Source: Diploscapter coronatus (Eukaryota; Nematoda; Chromadorea; Rhabditida; Rhabditidae). Taken from it: DNA of 64,000 nt. Position 1 is the first letter of the stretch; each line of letters starts with the position of its first letter. The notes below the pieces were generated by a model, which saw nothing but the letters and a program-made list of their open reading frames with translations, ran no database searches and had not been told where the DNA came from. The position numbers were made by a program, and so were the translations under genes. Positions 10,029-22,740 of the stretch are shown here, one piece after another. Location of the stretch: positions 18,809,201 through 18,873,200 of the forward strand of contig OZ038422.1 in the NCBI GenBank assembly GCA_964036155.1. The letters are read 5' to 3'.

Positions 10029-13000
10029 CTAACAAAAATATTTCATACCGTAAACCTGCAATAGATGTCTTGGGGCTTTTAACTTTCAACCTCTCAAAAA
10101 TTAAAAAAAAAAAAAAAGAAAAAGACTATTAGAGAATTACGGCATTCGTATTTTCAGATTAAACTTTATCTTACAGAATTGTCGCCCCATAATCCATTAG
10201 CGAATAGCTAAAATATTCATTATAAAACATGCATTTGGGTTATTAATAATTTCTGAATTAATTCGTTTTCCTTGATCTAAGTCAACTTCAAAATCTTTTA
10301 TAAGTAGAGAAGTCAAGTAGATTTTAGGAAATAGATGATCACGGTAATTCATCAAAATAACATTATTACAAACTCCCAACAAGACAAAAGTTTCTAGATT
10401 TTCGAAATGATCCACTCGGTATAAATTAATTCATTTTGTGCAACGATATATTTTTTTATAAAAGATAAATATTTAAATGGATTAAAAATGACTCACATAA
10501 CCACAATCTCCAGGGATAGCTGAAAGAATTTAGTAAAGAGCATCGGGAAATTGAAGAACTGATTTTCATAAACGCACTACTATAAATAGGGAGATTTTGT
10601 ATTGCGCTATTTGTGCATTTTTGAAAATCAAACTCTTCTTCCGTTGCAATTAACTAAATTTCTTACACGGAGGTCTAAATATAATTAATAATTATCCACT
10701 AGTTGAAAACTCAATCATTCATTATATCTTGTTCTTTTTATATGTATTCGAGGCCTGGATTTATGTAGGATCATGACTTGTGTTGATGCACGCGAATGTT
10801 TGAGATTTGTCGCGATCGCCATACGAGAATCTCGACCAAGCCTTAACATTCGCGGCTTCAGCACAAGCCATGCCCACTGTTCCAATCCAGATCTCTAAAA
10901 GAGTCGAGGATACTTTTGCTATAAATTTTTGATTCAATTATCCAATTAAAACCATGGTTACAGAGAAACTTTTTTTACTTACCCAGGGTACCAAAGGGGA
11001 CACGCATATTCCACTCCATCACTGTTCTGTACACGCGTTCCCTAAACTTTTATAAATAAAAATACAGAGCGATGAAAAGTATGAAAACAAATATCCTTGA
11101 ACTAATCATAGCAGACAACCTGGAAATGTAGAACGATAAATCATAGGAACATACGAAATAATATGGTAAAAGATGCTCTGGCCTACCTTCTCCTAACCCT
11201 TTATTACTTTCGTATGTTTCTACCGTCCTACTTTTCAAAATTGCCTATAAGTAGAATGATGACTCACAGTAGGGTCGCCTGCGATTTTGTGTACATCAAT
11301 CCAAGGGTAGTTAGAGCCTTTCGATTTCGCTGAAAAAGGAGAAAATTAACATGGTTTTAATTATCCTGTTTAACTTTTGATAAAATTTAGTTAGTAAGAT
11401 ACTTTGGCCAGTTTCGACATAATTTTGATGAGTTTTACGTTGAGTTACATCTTTTACTAACTAGCAGACTGAGTTTACTATCCACAAAATTCGGGAAGAC
11501 TACAACAGGAAAGGTTCGCTTTACAAAGATGGTCATAGCTTTACTTAGAATAGATCATTTTCGGAGATCTAAAGTGTTGAGATCAGAATGACTTCGATGA
11601 TCAGACTGATACCAAGTTTAAACGTTCAAATCAATGTTGAAAATTGATTTGGCCTCTCTAATCATTAGTTTCCTTTGTGAGTAGTCATATTAATGCCCCA
11701 AAATGAAAAAGACACGCAGTTTAGAACTCGAATGCTCCAAATTAATTTATGCATTAATAAATTTTCATGAAATTCCTTACCATAATTCTGCAAGTCTATC
11801 CCTTGCTGTGCACTGTAGAGTCTTGCTAAATGGCACGTTGGGCATAATCGCGTGCAGTTCGCAGCTGCTTCGTTCCAAGTGAGATAAATATTTAAATACT
11901 GTAAAATCCTTCCTATTCACAAAACGAAAATGATATTCAACAATCACCTTATAACATTTGCCTTCAAAAAAATCCCAGCCAGAAGGACATTGTGCAGCTG
12001 AAATTGTTGAATTTAGATTTGAGAAACGTTTTTTGCTTGAAGAGGAAGGGATTTTTCTTTATTCTCTAATCACAATGAATTATTATTGAGGAAGAGTAAG
12101 ATGATGCTATTGTTTGAAAAAACGACTTGATCGTTTATTCATGGAAATTTGGTGTTGATAATTAAATTTAACTAAAAAGAAGTGATAACGCTTTCTTTGT
12201 AATTCACGCACTATTCCTACAAATTTGATGTATGAATTTTAATCGAATTTTATTAATGAATATGCTCTCGGAACATATACAGTAGTTTTTTTTTCAGAAA
12301 ATAAAATGATTTCTCTGAAAAAGGTCCATGAAATTTATGGACTCGGACAATAGGTTTCCTCTTGAATTGATAATAAAGTGGTTGGCTTGAAGGATAGTTA
12401 AGACTTACCACATTCAGCTAATGGAGCTTCATTTTTGGAACAATTGATTGCACTAGCTAAAAAACTAACATTTAATGTCAATTTTCAAGAAAAGGATACG
12501 AGAATATTTCTATAGGTAGTCTACCAAAATTTATGTTCAAATTGAAGCTAGAGATACCTATTATTTATTCACATAAAATTCGAAGTCAAACTTTTCTGAA
12601 ATAATTTCCCTTGAAATCCCCATAGTCGATTTGTATTATTGGTATGAAAACTTTTAATGAAAATTGAAATTAAAAAAAGAAAGTATGACTACGTTTATAT
12701 ATATAGCAGAGGTAATATTTAGGATCAAAGAAAACCCATTCGTTGATTAATGAAACATTTTATATCATAATTAAATACTATACTTGTAGGCGAAACTGGA
12801 ATTTGAGTCGGACTATTAGAATGTAGTGGTTGTGTAGATGCTGTGGTTCTATAATAAACTTCTCAACTTATTATTATTAATCTCCCTTTTTAGTGTTTTT
12901 GTAGTGTCTTTGTGTCCAAGTTTAGTTTAAGGACGTGCATAGGTCAAAGATCCGTGAATGATAAATGGTTGGAAAGGTAGTTTCTGAACGAGTTATAAAA

Positions 13001-14353
13001 AAGAAAACCCGATCGAATTTGGATTAACTTTATGCTAATTTTGACACTAATTTTCAAAATGAGAATGAGAATAAAAGTGATTCATTTCTCAACTTGGCTC
13101 GATATAGGGAGGTGAGCCCTCCCATCAAAAGGTATGCACGGTTTGGTTCTAGACTCACTAGATCTGACAAAAGTGTGTATGGTATGGTTCTGATATGATC
13201 ATGATGGATGCAACATTATTGACAAGGGTTAAAAATTGTTCTAATTTGTCAAAGTGCTAATGTTTTCTTTCAATGCTAATTTTTCATGGGATATACTAAT
13301 TTGAAAATCGCGATTTATGTGAAAATGCTCATTAGATGGTACAAAGAAAACTTTTTTGCTATAAAAAATGTTCGAGAATCTTTTATAGCAAAGTTTTCTT
13401 TGTACCTCCCGTTGACAGTCAAATTGTGAAAATGCACGACTTTGACCCCCACCTAGCTCCGCCCACTTTTTGAGGCGGAGTCTGGTCTCCCCATTTTTGT
13501 GAATAGGGTCTATGGGCGTATCCACTCATATGGGTTTGGTTCGGATCCGGAACACTTTTGCAGTTGTCCGGACCCTTGTTCCAGTTATTCATGGAATGTC
13601 TCAATAATGATTCTCATATCATCTTCTGTGTGTAATTTTATGACACATTATTTTCTAAATAAATTGTATCGATTCATTCGTTTCAAAAGTCCTGCTCAAG
13701 TGCTGTCCTCATTTCAGTCTGTTAATGTCGACAATGATTACGCTTACGTCGTAGGTCTTTTTGTAGTTGTAGCTGTAGTTTCTGGAACACCGCTGCAGGC
13801 AAACGCTATCGATGCAGAATTCGAAAGAGTTTGCCATTTTCCATCAAACAAACTGAATCCAACGTTCCATCGTGCTCCGCCGGGCTCACCTAAATGGTAT
13901 GCATAAGCATAAGTAATTTAGTACCATGAAAAATTATGCCTTTGTTGAAATGGATGGTTTGAGTCTATATTATTATATTTCACACTGATCACTTTGATAA
14001 CAAGTTTTCAATTGATATTATAATTTATAAAATAATCAGCGATGATGAATTATTGTCTTGTGACCTTGCATCCAGTTTGTAAAATCATATGCAGATCCGT
14101 CAGTGTAGACCCAATTAGTGATTTGACGTGACGGTGAGTAGAGTCCGATGTAGAAGTACTGATGAGTCATACCAAGAGAAACCTTTGCTTCTTCTAAATG
14201 CGTTCCTTTAGGAATTTCCTCTTCAACCATCATTTACTCTGCAGGAATGTATTTTCACTCATCGAATGTACCGATGCCAGTGAATATCCGATGCTTCGAC
14301 AATAGCTAAGTGCAGTCGTAAAGTTCATTCTTTCACTGACAAATCGATAGCAT
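10029..14353 (-). CDS. Two-domain C-type lectin D2
   Basis: Minus-strand gene with two lectin domains. Domain 1: 14238-14353, 14065-14205, 13748-13889 (CYRFVSERMNF, YCRSIGYSL, FYIGLYSPSRQITNWVY, TNWMQGEPGG, GKWQTLSN). Linker: 12784-12848 (TTASTQPLHSNSPTQ). A bridge exon 12409-12456 encodes SAINCSKNEAPLAEC. Domain 2: 11948-11997 (CPSGWDFFEGKCYK), 11781-11898, 11268-11329 (YPWIDVHKIAGDPT), 10983-11041, 10497-10519 (IPGDCGY), 10175-10207 (LFANGLWGDNS), 10029-10055 (YGMKYFC and stop). Phases agree throughout except between 10983-11041 and a neighbouring exon, where the lectin-like frame (YACPLWYPG) is off by one base. This is a frameshift or a splice site I placed wrongly. Domain 1 lacks the inner Cys pair; domain 2 lacks the Cys expected after WGDNS. 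The signal-peptide exon was not found. The first intron is only 32 bases (14206-14237). Confidence 0.75.
10769..10873. repeat. 105-base hairpin in lectin D2 intron
   Basis: Outer arms near 10769-10797 (CTTGTGTTGATGCACGCGAA) and 10844-10873 (TTCGCGGCTTCAGCACAAG) are complementary with few mismatches. Inner GAGATT/AATCTC extends the stem. Repeated at 23481-23585. Confidence 0.65.
13356..13559. repeat. 204-base insertion found only in copies 2 and 3
   Basis: Copy 1 reads straight from AAAACTTTT to GCAGTTGTCC (around 875/876). Copies 2 and 3 have 204 extra bases here (13356-13559 and 26068-26271), ending in a repeat of ACTTTT. The insert starts with sequence that forms a 26-29 base palindrome with its left flank (13338-13366 and 13381-13406). 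It also carries TCCGCCCACTTTTTGAGGCG. It lies in the intron between the domain 1 and linker exons of lectin D. Confidence 0.8.
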
Positions 14354-14935
14354 CTAAATATTTGGATCATTAATTTGTTGCTAATCAATGTCAAGCAAGC
14401 GGAGTTGCTTTAACCTCTAAATATCCTATTGCTATTGGCTAATAGGCTGTTTTGATTCAAAAATATTTTATGGAATTTTAAAATATAGAAGGATATGAAT
14501 GGCAACCACAAAATGTTGGTCAGCTAATTTACGAAATGTCGACAGGATTTTACATGGCACGAGTAGGGTCTGTTGATGATCGTCAATATAAAATCCTACG
14601 AACAGTTTCAAATTGTTGAATGAAACGCTCGTACTTGTTTCCATATGATGATTCGAGTGGTCCACATTTTGGAGTCGTCTGTGCCAATGCTGATCCTATT
14701 ATTATACAAGACAAGAAAAGTAACTTAATAGAAGGCATAATCGGGTTCAGGGTGCGGTTCAAAATCAGAAAACTCTGATGAAAGTGAGAAGCTAAATTCT
14801 GATAGCGACTTAAATAGTGAGTATTAGGCCTGTAAAAATTGGCAATTAATCAAGTCTTATCAATGAATCAAAGGCAAAGTTCTCTTAGAAATTATTTGGG
14901 GTTGGTAGTTTATTTCTTAAAGAGTGACTCGACAT

Positions 14936-15010
14936 AATTGGCACCAGGGACGAGACGGAATTTCCGATTTTTCAAATTTAAATTCCGTCTCGTCCCTGAT
15001 TGGCACAATT
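14936..15010. repeat. Inverted-repeat hairpin specific to copies 2 and 3
   Basis: Arms around CAGGGACGAGACGGAATTT (left) and AAATTCCGTCTCGTCCCTG (right) form a 19-base perfect stem with a 16-base spacer. In copy 1 (2229-2290) only the right arm is present. Repeated at 27648-27722. Confidence 0.8.
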
Positions 15011-15602
15011 ATTATTCGCTAAAACTCGAAGTATTCATTTAGATAGCCTGGCAATTTGAAAATCGTGGAATTACGAATCTTTCTGTCAAAATTTAAGAAA
15101 TAATATAAACGCTATTTTTAAAATCGCATTAAAGTTCCCCGATTCAGTGATATGACGACAGAATAGATCCATCTTTATGAATTTCGAGATTTTCTGCAAA
15201 GACACATCCTCAAAAAGTAATGGCTTTGAATGTAATAAATTGATGACTAGAAATGATCTGATTTTTGTTTTGTCTTTTTCTAAGCATTCATAATACGGAC
15301 GGCGGTCTTTATTCACCAAACGACCTACATCCGTTACAGGCAGAAATAAATTTATTTGTAACTTTAAGTTAAATTAGTTTATTTTGTTTTATCTTGTGCA
15401 AATTCGAAATAGAGCGGAGGCAGCTAGGATTTTTCCGCCGAAATTCAGGATACTAGGATGTGCCATATTCTGTATCATCCATTGAGCAATCTCAAAATAT
15501 TTTGGAGAAAATTAAAAATCATTTCAATTTATTAATCCTGAAGAAAAGATTTAATTGATTTTTGATCTGATGATTTGAGCAAAAATGTAATTTAATCTAC
15601 TT

Positions 15603-15682
15603 ATTGTCCATTGTAAATGACTTGGTCGTTGCAGTGTTTTTCGCGAAAAGCATTGTGGAGGCCAAATCATTTACAATGGGTA
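15603..15682. repeat. 80-base hairpin upstream of lectin A (copy 2)
   Basis: Same structure as at 2891-2970, with small changes in the right arm (AAATCATTTACAATGGGTAA), so the outer pairing is slightly shorter. Confidence 0.7.
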
Positions 15683-15852
15683 ATACAGTCAAGTCAACAT
15701 TGATAACGATGCTTTTCGTAGTGATAAGAGCACAAAGCCGAATTAATAAATATTTTATGAGTAGGGTGAAAATGCTCACCATGTAGGCAGCTTTGATTTA
15801 TTATCAGCTGAAAAGGAGTGTCCTGCATCAAAGAATACGCTGTTCTTGCTAA

Positions 15853-18430
15853 ATGAAAGTTTCTATTGCTCTGCTATTTTTGCAATTCATTTTCTTTGCA
15901 AACGGTCAAGAACACTACCCTGTCCTAGAGGTGACTATACTTTCGAAAGCAAGTGAGACGACGCAATTTTCCTTTATTATATCGAGAAATATCCTCATGG
16001 AGTGTGCATTCTTTGACGTTTAAAAGCCAATAAATATTGAAATTTATTTTCAAGCGTTTTGTCCACTCCATTTCCCCGAAATCGTTATTGGTATTCAAAA
16101 AATCTCATTTCATTATCAAAGCTGGATTTTTGACCCTAATCATCCTTGATCAAGGATTAATATGATTAATTTCGACTATTTATTTGGATGTTATCGATTT
16201 GTCAATAAATACAAGAGTTTCACAGAAGCCTCTAAATACTGTCAGAGCATTGGATATGAGTTGGCTTCCATTCACTCAGCATTCGAGAATAATTTTTTTC
16301 AACGTAAATACGAATGAATTGATATTAAGAAATAAACATGTCTTAGAAAAGGGTAGGAATCGGGCAATATAAATCAAGATTATTACATTGGCCTCTATTC
16401 ACCTACTAACGATACGAGTAATTGGGCATGGACTGATTCATCGCCATATGATTACAAGAACTGGTATGGAGGTATGAAAGGGTTATTGATCGTCAGACTT
16501 AGAGCAGGTTGTCCGTGCAAGCTACACCTATATATTTTCTTCAAAATTTTGTACCTCTAGTTTGCAATAAGCAAAAGTTCCACTATCTAGTGATGGCAAC
16601 ATAAATGTTACCTGCACTTGTGACTCGCTCCCCGTCACTTTTTGTGTATGACGAAAATGTTCCCTTGATCAATATTGTCTATGATTGAATTTTATTCCTG
16701 AAAAAGGAAGGAGCTAACATTCGCTAATATCAGGTGTTAGCCTTGCCTAAGTATATAACAATAAGTCATATCTCATAGGAAGGATAAATCATTTTAGGGT
16801 CTCCAAATAAGAACCTTTTTTGTGGTGGATTCGAAATGTATGATGGAACATGGAGTACGTGCTACTGCCCAGCCCAAGTGTACTTTCTCTGTAGTGGAGT
16901 TCCTCAGACAACTACGACCGCATTACCAACGTTCCCAAGACCTTCATCAGCATGTAAGCTATATTTATGAGATTTGAATAGTCTACCTTTATTTGATCAA
17001 CAACAACAGAAGAAGGTGAAATGGTATCCTGGATACTAAATGAGAAGATCTTTTTCGTCCTCTATCCCTCCTTCCGCCTTATACCATATTCTACGACATT
17101 CCTTCCTTCTGCTCTTCACTGTGCAATGTGCCGTCCCTTTTTCTCGTTTTCTCTCGAATGTAATATCGTAGGATACGACCAGGCGAAAGAGGGGACGAAG
17201 AGTGAGCGAGAAAGAGAGGTCTTCTTTCGATATGCAAGATAATCAGATTGACTAGTCTTCCTCAATTTTGTTATCCTTATCCAAAATCTCAGTCTACACG
17301 TTTTAATACCGTATCTGAAATGATTGAACACAATCGGAACCATATTCGATCAGAACCTAAATACCTTCTTTTTACCCTATTGATAAACTGATTCAGATTA
17401 GCAAATCTGATCATGATCTTGTTGAAAACTTATCACACAATATCAAAATTTTCGTGAACGATATTATAATTTCATTCGCAAAATTGATATAAATTATGGA
17501 TAGAAAGTGATATAACATTATGTGAATTTCCAGATTGTGAACCTCAAATCTGTCAAACTACTGACCCTGGTTGTTCATGGAAGTCAGTCTTTATCCACCA
17601 AAATCTTTTGTGAATAAGGCTCCTAGAAAAAGGCACCACTTTTTTTTTTTTTTTCTTCTCTTGCTTCCTCATACTATTTATTAGAAAGGGTGGTGTCTTT
17701 TTCTATGAGCCCTGATTTATCTCTTCTATTTTAGGGAACGGATGCATCAAGCCTTCACATGCCACCTGTATGGCTGCGGAAGTCAAGCCAAAAGCAATGA
17801 AGGCCTTAGGAAAACCTTATGACGAACTGTCTGCTATCGCCATGAAATGTATGTTATATCTTCGTTCACGATCAATAAGTCGAATTCCCAATGCGTAAGA
17901 CTCATTTGGACGAATAACGGAATTAAGAATTCGATGTTTTCTTCTCAAGCAGGCTTTTCAGAATGATTTAAATTGAGTTATCTATGCCTATCTTTATCGA
18001 ATCGCATTGAGTGTTCAAAATTTGTACATTTTGATGCGAAATAGAACAAACCATAATAATAATAATTCTATTCTATTCTAGGTCGAAAGAACAACGCCGG
18101 AAAGAAGGACATGTACGAAAAATGTGCGAATAATGTCTACAAAAAGGTTAGGTCTTCGACAGTTCTACAAACATTCTTTAAAATTGTTTAGGCTCTAGCA
18201 TACGCCTACAAAGCCTATGTAGATCAAACTTGCTTGAAACTGGCTAAGGTTTGAGCTTTATCCGTTATTATAACCTCATCATTCAAATGCAGGCAATTAA
18301 CCTGGCCGAATACAATTGCTGCAAGAAAATGGTCGATTTGGTTATCAAGAAGAATATTTCTGGTAAATATTCCTGCTACACGAGTGCACAGCCACAGGCC
18401 GGAGATACACCGACTTGTTCAGCTAGTTAA
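15853..18430 (+). pseudogene. C-type lectin A2, chimeric and damaged
   Basis: Same exon plan as A1. The 5' part (15853 to about 16628) is the right-hand type shared with A3; everything from 16629 on, including the last exon with KKNISGKYSC, is the left-hand type shared with A1. Three lesions are visible. The signal-peptide exon has the same one-base slip as A1. The acceptor of intron 1 reads TTTGG at 16183-16187 where A1 has TTTAG. Exon 3 has lost one G near 16356 (GGGTAGGAAT against GGGTAGGGAAT), which shifts the frame and meets a stop within a few codons. The lectin-domain sequence itself (FVNKYKSFTEASKYC, NDTSNW) is otherwise well kept, so inactivation looks recent if real. Confidence 0.75.
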
Positions 18431-19523
18431 ACCTAACACAATTTCATCGATAATTGTTAAAAATAAACTAATTTTACGGATTGTGCTTGTAAATTATTCC
18501 CCATTCTCTGTGACTAAATTACTAATGAGAATAAATTTTCGTCTTTACATTTACGCTTACTCATCATATCGATTTATAAATTCGGTACTTTCAAATGGAT
18601 TTTTGAACTCATCGAAAACCTATAGACAAATAACATAATCTTCTGCTAATGGCGATCTATTTATAACTCAAAACAAATGATATTACTGCCAATTTTATCG
18701 TTTGATGAGGAACAAAATTATTTTGTCACTAATAAGAGAATTGAACTATGTAATCATTTTTTCAGATCATATGGATCATTTTCTTTCATTTATTAATCTA
18801 CGATGGCGGCCAAAAGTTTACAACAATTATGATTTTGAATACAGTCTGAAGGCTGCATTGTCGCGGACCATTTGAATGAAATCTTGCACGTTCTCTTCCT
18901 ACTAAATTCTGAATTTCTGACAAGTTTCACTCAAATTGGGCCTATCAGAGTGTACTCAAAATCATAAATGTTCCAAACTTTCGATCGCTACTATTTGTAA
19001 AATTTTTAACTAATTATTATATGACATGGAATGTGATTTACCCAACTTTAAGTGTGATTGTCAGGAAGAACCAAAGTCAGTATAAACAGGAGTGCGTCGA
19101 TTTGGCTGATTTTTACATATCTAGTAGTTTTTCACGTTGATTCTTGTGGTGCTATCCGTGTTTCGAAAATAAATTACTGTAGTGGATTACGGTAGCTTGA
19201 AAGATTTCAAGACCCGACCTCGGGAAAAGTGATAACTTGCTCATTTCTGAACCAAATTGAATGGATTTTCAAATAAGCCTATTTCCAGCAAGTATCCCAA
19301 GACATTAAATTGGGTCAAAACGGGAAAAACTGAACAAAATATGTAAAAATCAGCTCGATTTGCGGACCCGTGTGTTATACCTCTTTGCTAAGACCTTGGT
19401 TTTTGCTGACATTCACTCTTAAAAATAACAATATATTTAGCAAGAAGAACAAAAGAAATACTACCACAGAAGAATTGACAGGAGCAGAGCAAAATGATAC
19501 TTATAGTTGAAAAAGTATAAAAA
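18431..19523. other. Convergent spacer between lectins A2 and B2
   Basis: Copy of 5719-6811. Holds direct repeat copy a at 19335-19423. No coding exon seen. Confidence 0.7.
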
Positions 19524-20320
19524 TCAAGACGCAACTGGATCTAGCCGCTTGCAAACCGGCGGCGCGCGCTCAGTGATGCAATTCTCAGACACCCATTCTC
19601 CACTCTTGATTTCCATAAACACACACTTTCTCTTGTCGGGGTGATCCGGTTCTCCTAAAATTGGCATATCGAGTCATAATTCGCAAGGGGATTAACTCAT
19701 GTTTATTGACAGTAAAAAATCCTTGTCAGTATTGTGAATAATCGACTACTTGAGACGAAAGACGCTCCTTTTATTTCGTCTCAAGTGGTCGATCATTTCG
19801 AGGTTGTCATAATTTAGTGATTTAGCCAAGCTCTCTACCTTTCTTCCAATTGGTATAGTTGAGCGGAGAACCGTCAACCCAATAATACTTTCCAATTATC
19901 CCATTCAGACTTGTCAATCCGATATAGGCATAATTTCTCCCATCTTCACCTTCGTGGTTGTGTACCATATCTGTATTTTAAATAACTACATATTTTGGAA
20001 AATAGCAAATTAGCCTTACTGTAGACGAGTTTATTCTCCTCCTCGCTGAAAATGAATAATTTTGAATTTTAAATAAGAAATTAAGGCTTACCTTAAAATC
20101 GAAGTGAGATGTCCGCCAATCCATATTTTGCAATAATCTACGGCGTCTTTAAAATTGTCCAACTCAAAACCCATTGTATAACAACTAAAGCCAATAATCA
20201 TATACAATCGAAGAAAATTTATTACTAGTTCCCGAATTTTGGCTCCCACTCTGTGCAGGCATCGTATAATTTGATGTCGACTAATAAGAATGCAGAGATA
20301 ACGGTTAGAAAGATCTTCAT
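19524..20320 (-). CDS. Secreted single-domain C-type lectin B2
   Basis: Second copy of lectin B, with the same sequence as 6812-7608 as far as I can see. Exons: 20226-20320, 20092-20184, 20020-20045, 19839-19970, 19524-19654. Signal peptide and full lectin domain as in B1; 158 residues. A third copy would have fallen after 31.7 kb, where the unit ends, and is absent. Confidence 0.9.
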
Positions 20321-22740
20321 CGCTCTAAAATTGATGATTGTCGTAATGCTAGAAGCTATTGCTGAAATCGCGCAATTTTGGAAATCAAAAATAGGCATGG
20401 ACTGCAAATGGCTTTACAAAATCCATAATTCTCAATATCAGGTGACTGAAAAGAAGCTGAGAAAGAAACTATTTTAGGCCAATATCTCTTTTCTGCATGC
20501 TATTTTCCCATTCTAATAGACTGGTGAAAATCGTGCATCGCTTTTGCATTTTCATATTTTTGATTAGATACTAGGACACTGACAATGAGAGTTCTTGAAA
20601 AGTGTCATCGTCGTTTAAACGAAAAGAAAAGAGTAAACATTATGACCAGAATTGGGGCTTTAAATAATGGCGAATGTGTGTACGTGATCACGATAAGGAC
20701 TATTTCAGATGATTCTGGCAAAACTACTCGATGGTTGATAATGAATTGCTAAATGAAGAGAATAACTTTTGCGTCAATGGTGTTGAAATGACTTAGGATT
20801 GGGTGAAAGTAACGTGATTTTATGATCGAAATATCGCACGGACTGTGATAAGGATGAACGAACCGGATTAATTTTCTCGTCTCGAACAGAACACAGGCTT
20901 GATGCCTATGAATATGCATGCATTTGATAAGGAAGTTCACTCTAGTACCTTATCAGTTTTCGTGCCAGATTACAATTTTTGTTTGCATATTAACTTCCAT
21001 AATTCGCTGTCTTATGAGAACGAAAATAACAAGATCTTGAAGTTGTACATCAGAAGCTTTGCAACTGCATCGTCACATCGATAAATAAAAACTTTCCTAG
21101 CCTTGTTCACTACTAGATAAGGTCAGTTACCCTCAGTACTGTAATGAGAAAGACGGTCTATCCTAGCCACACAGGATTAGTGGTCCGTCCCGAGGACAGA
21201 CTATTGTTGTGTGCAACAGGCGAGGGATTTTAGGCAGATTTTTCGTGGTTTTATCCACTACCAACATTTCTTAACTCCCTTGGGTTGGGTCGAGGTGGGG
21301 GCGAACTTGAGGCCCTAATTGCAGGCAGTAACACACAATCACTGTGCTAGACCATCCACTCAAAAGTGACTTATAATTTAATCAAACACACACAAATTCC
21401 ATCAATAAGATTTCAACTGTTCATTTGAAAAAAATACAATTTTGCTAGAATCTGAAAATTAACGATCGAAAAATGTTATAAAGACAGAATACTATTAACA
21501 ACCTTTTTTTTAAATAGTGTTGTGCCGATCGCACTGAATTTTCTTCGGGTTTTTGAATGTTTGGTGCCGATAATTTGAATTTATTCGCTGGTCAGAAAAC
21601 TTTTGCAATTCGCCTGATTCAGCGTCTCCCATATTGCACATCTGCTATTTTTGTTCTTTTTCTCTGTAATCCCTCGACATGGGGATCATATTCTACCGTG
21701 CCTAAAACTTTGTTATTTCGTTCGGATAGGGCAGAACACGGCTGCTGTTCGATAGCCGAGAGGCTATTACGCTTCTATTCGCACGGCGTTCGTCCGGTCA
21801 ATTCTGTGCTAGGAAATTTGGAGATGCACTTATTATGCTTACTTGAATAAAATTTCATAATTTAAAGTTTTACTATTTTTTATGATCGCAACATAAAAAG
21901 GTAAGAATGATCTTCAGCCTAAACATATTGCTAAAGAAAGGGTAAAGAATAAAGATACACTTTATTAAAAATATAAGTCACCTTTTGGATTTTATGAGAT
22001 ATGCGGGATATATGACATCCGCATTGATTCTAAGTATTGCCATGCAGTAACATATTCATAGTCATGTACTTCTATCAAAAATTCGGATGTTTGGAGGTTC
22101 TATAGAATTTTAAAAAATTATTTTTATTTTGGTAATTTATAGTGGTAAACGACAAAATATGTGAAAATCAGCCCGATTTGCGGACCCATGTGTTATACCC
22201 CTTTGCTAAGACTTTGGTTTTTGTTGACATTCACTCTTAAATAGGAGGCATTCGTCCTGAGTATTAGGCTCCAATCTAGGTAACTCCTATGGACAATTGC
22301 ACTTCATCAAAACACTTCAATGAAGAATTTGAGTCAAACTGATATGACTTCTCTGTGGAGTGTTAGACGACTTTATTAGTGAACCATAGCTTTCGATTTG
22401 TTTTCATTTCATACTTTTTGATAAAAATGAAAATTTATTATTCACGGTTTTCATTTGAAAAAGGAAATATCAGATAAGAAGGATAATCAAAGGCATGTCG
22501 CGGTAAGTCGTTCGTCCGTTTCGCAGACATAGTGATAAGGAAAAAGGTTGCACTAAATATTGGATATGATTTTAGGAAATTCCTTTATAGGATGCGTGAT
22601 AGTTTCTGAACTATTTTCATGTGCCTTTAATAATCAAAAATGATATTTCTTTAAGAATTTAAACGAATCTAATATCGGATCAAATCTCCCAAATCTGATT
22701 ATACATGTTTTCTCTTACCTTCCATTGTTCTAGTTATTTT
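20321..22740. other. Spacer upstream of lectin B2
   Basis: Copy of 7609-10028: promoter side of lectin B2, SINE-like element and direct repeat copy b (22153-22240). Confidence 0.65.
21112..21372 (-). mobile_element. tRNA-derived SINE-like element, second copy
   Basis: Copy of 8400-8660 carried along by the tandem duplication, not an independent insertion: position and sequence match at the 12,712 offset. Confidence 0.5.

Noticed and set aside
13419..13604. Minus-strand frame with NWNKGPDNCKSVPDPNQ as a possible lectin D exon
   Set aside because: It runs through the 204-base insertion, and the exon phases join 13748 directly to 12848, leaving no place for it.
13499..13906. 135-codon plus-strand open frame (also 26211-26618)
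   Set aside because: It is antisense to the domain 1 and intron region of lectin D; the minus-strand lectin exons explain the openness.
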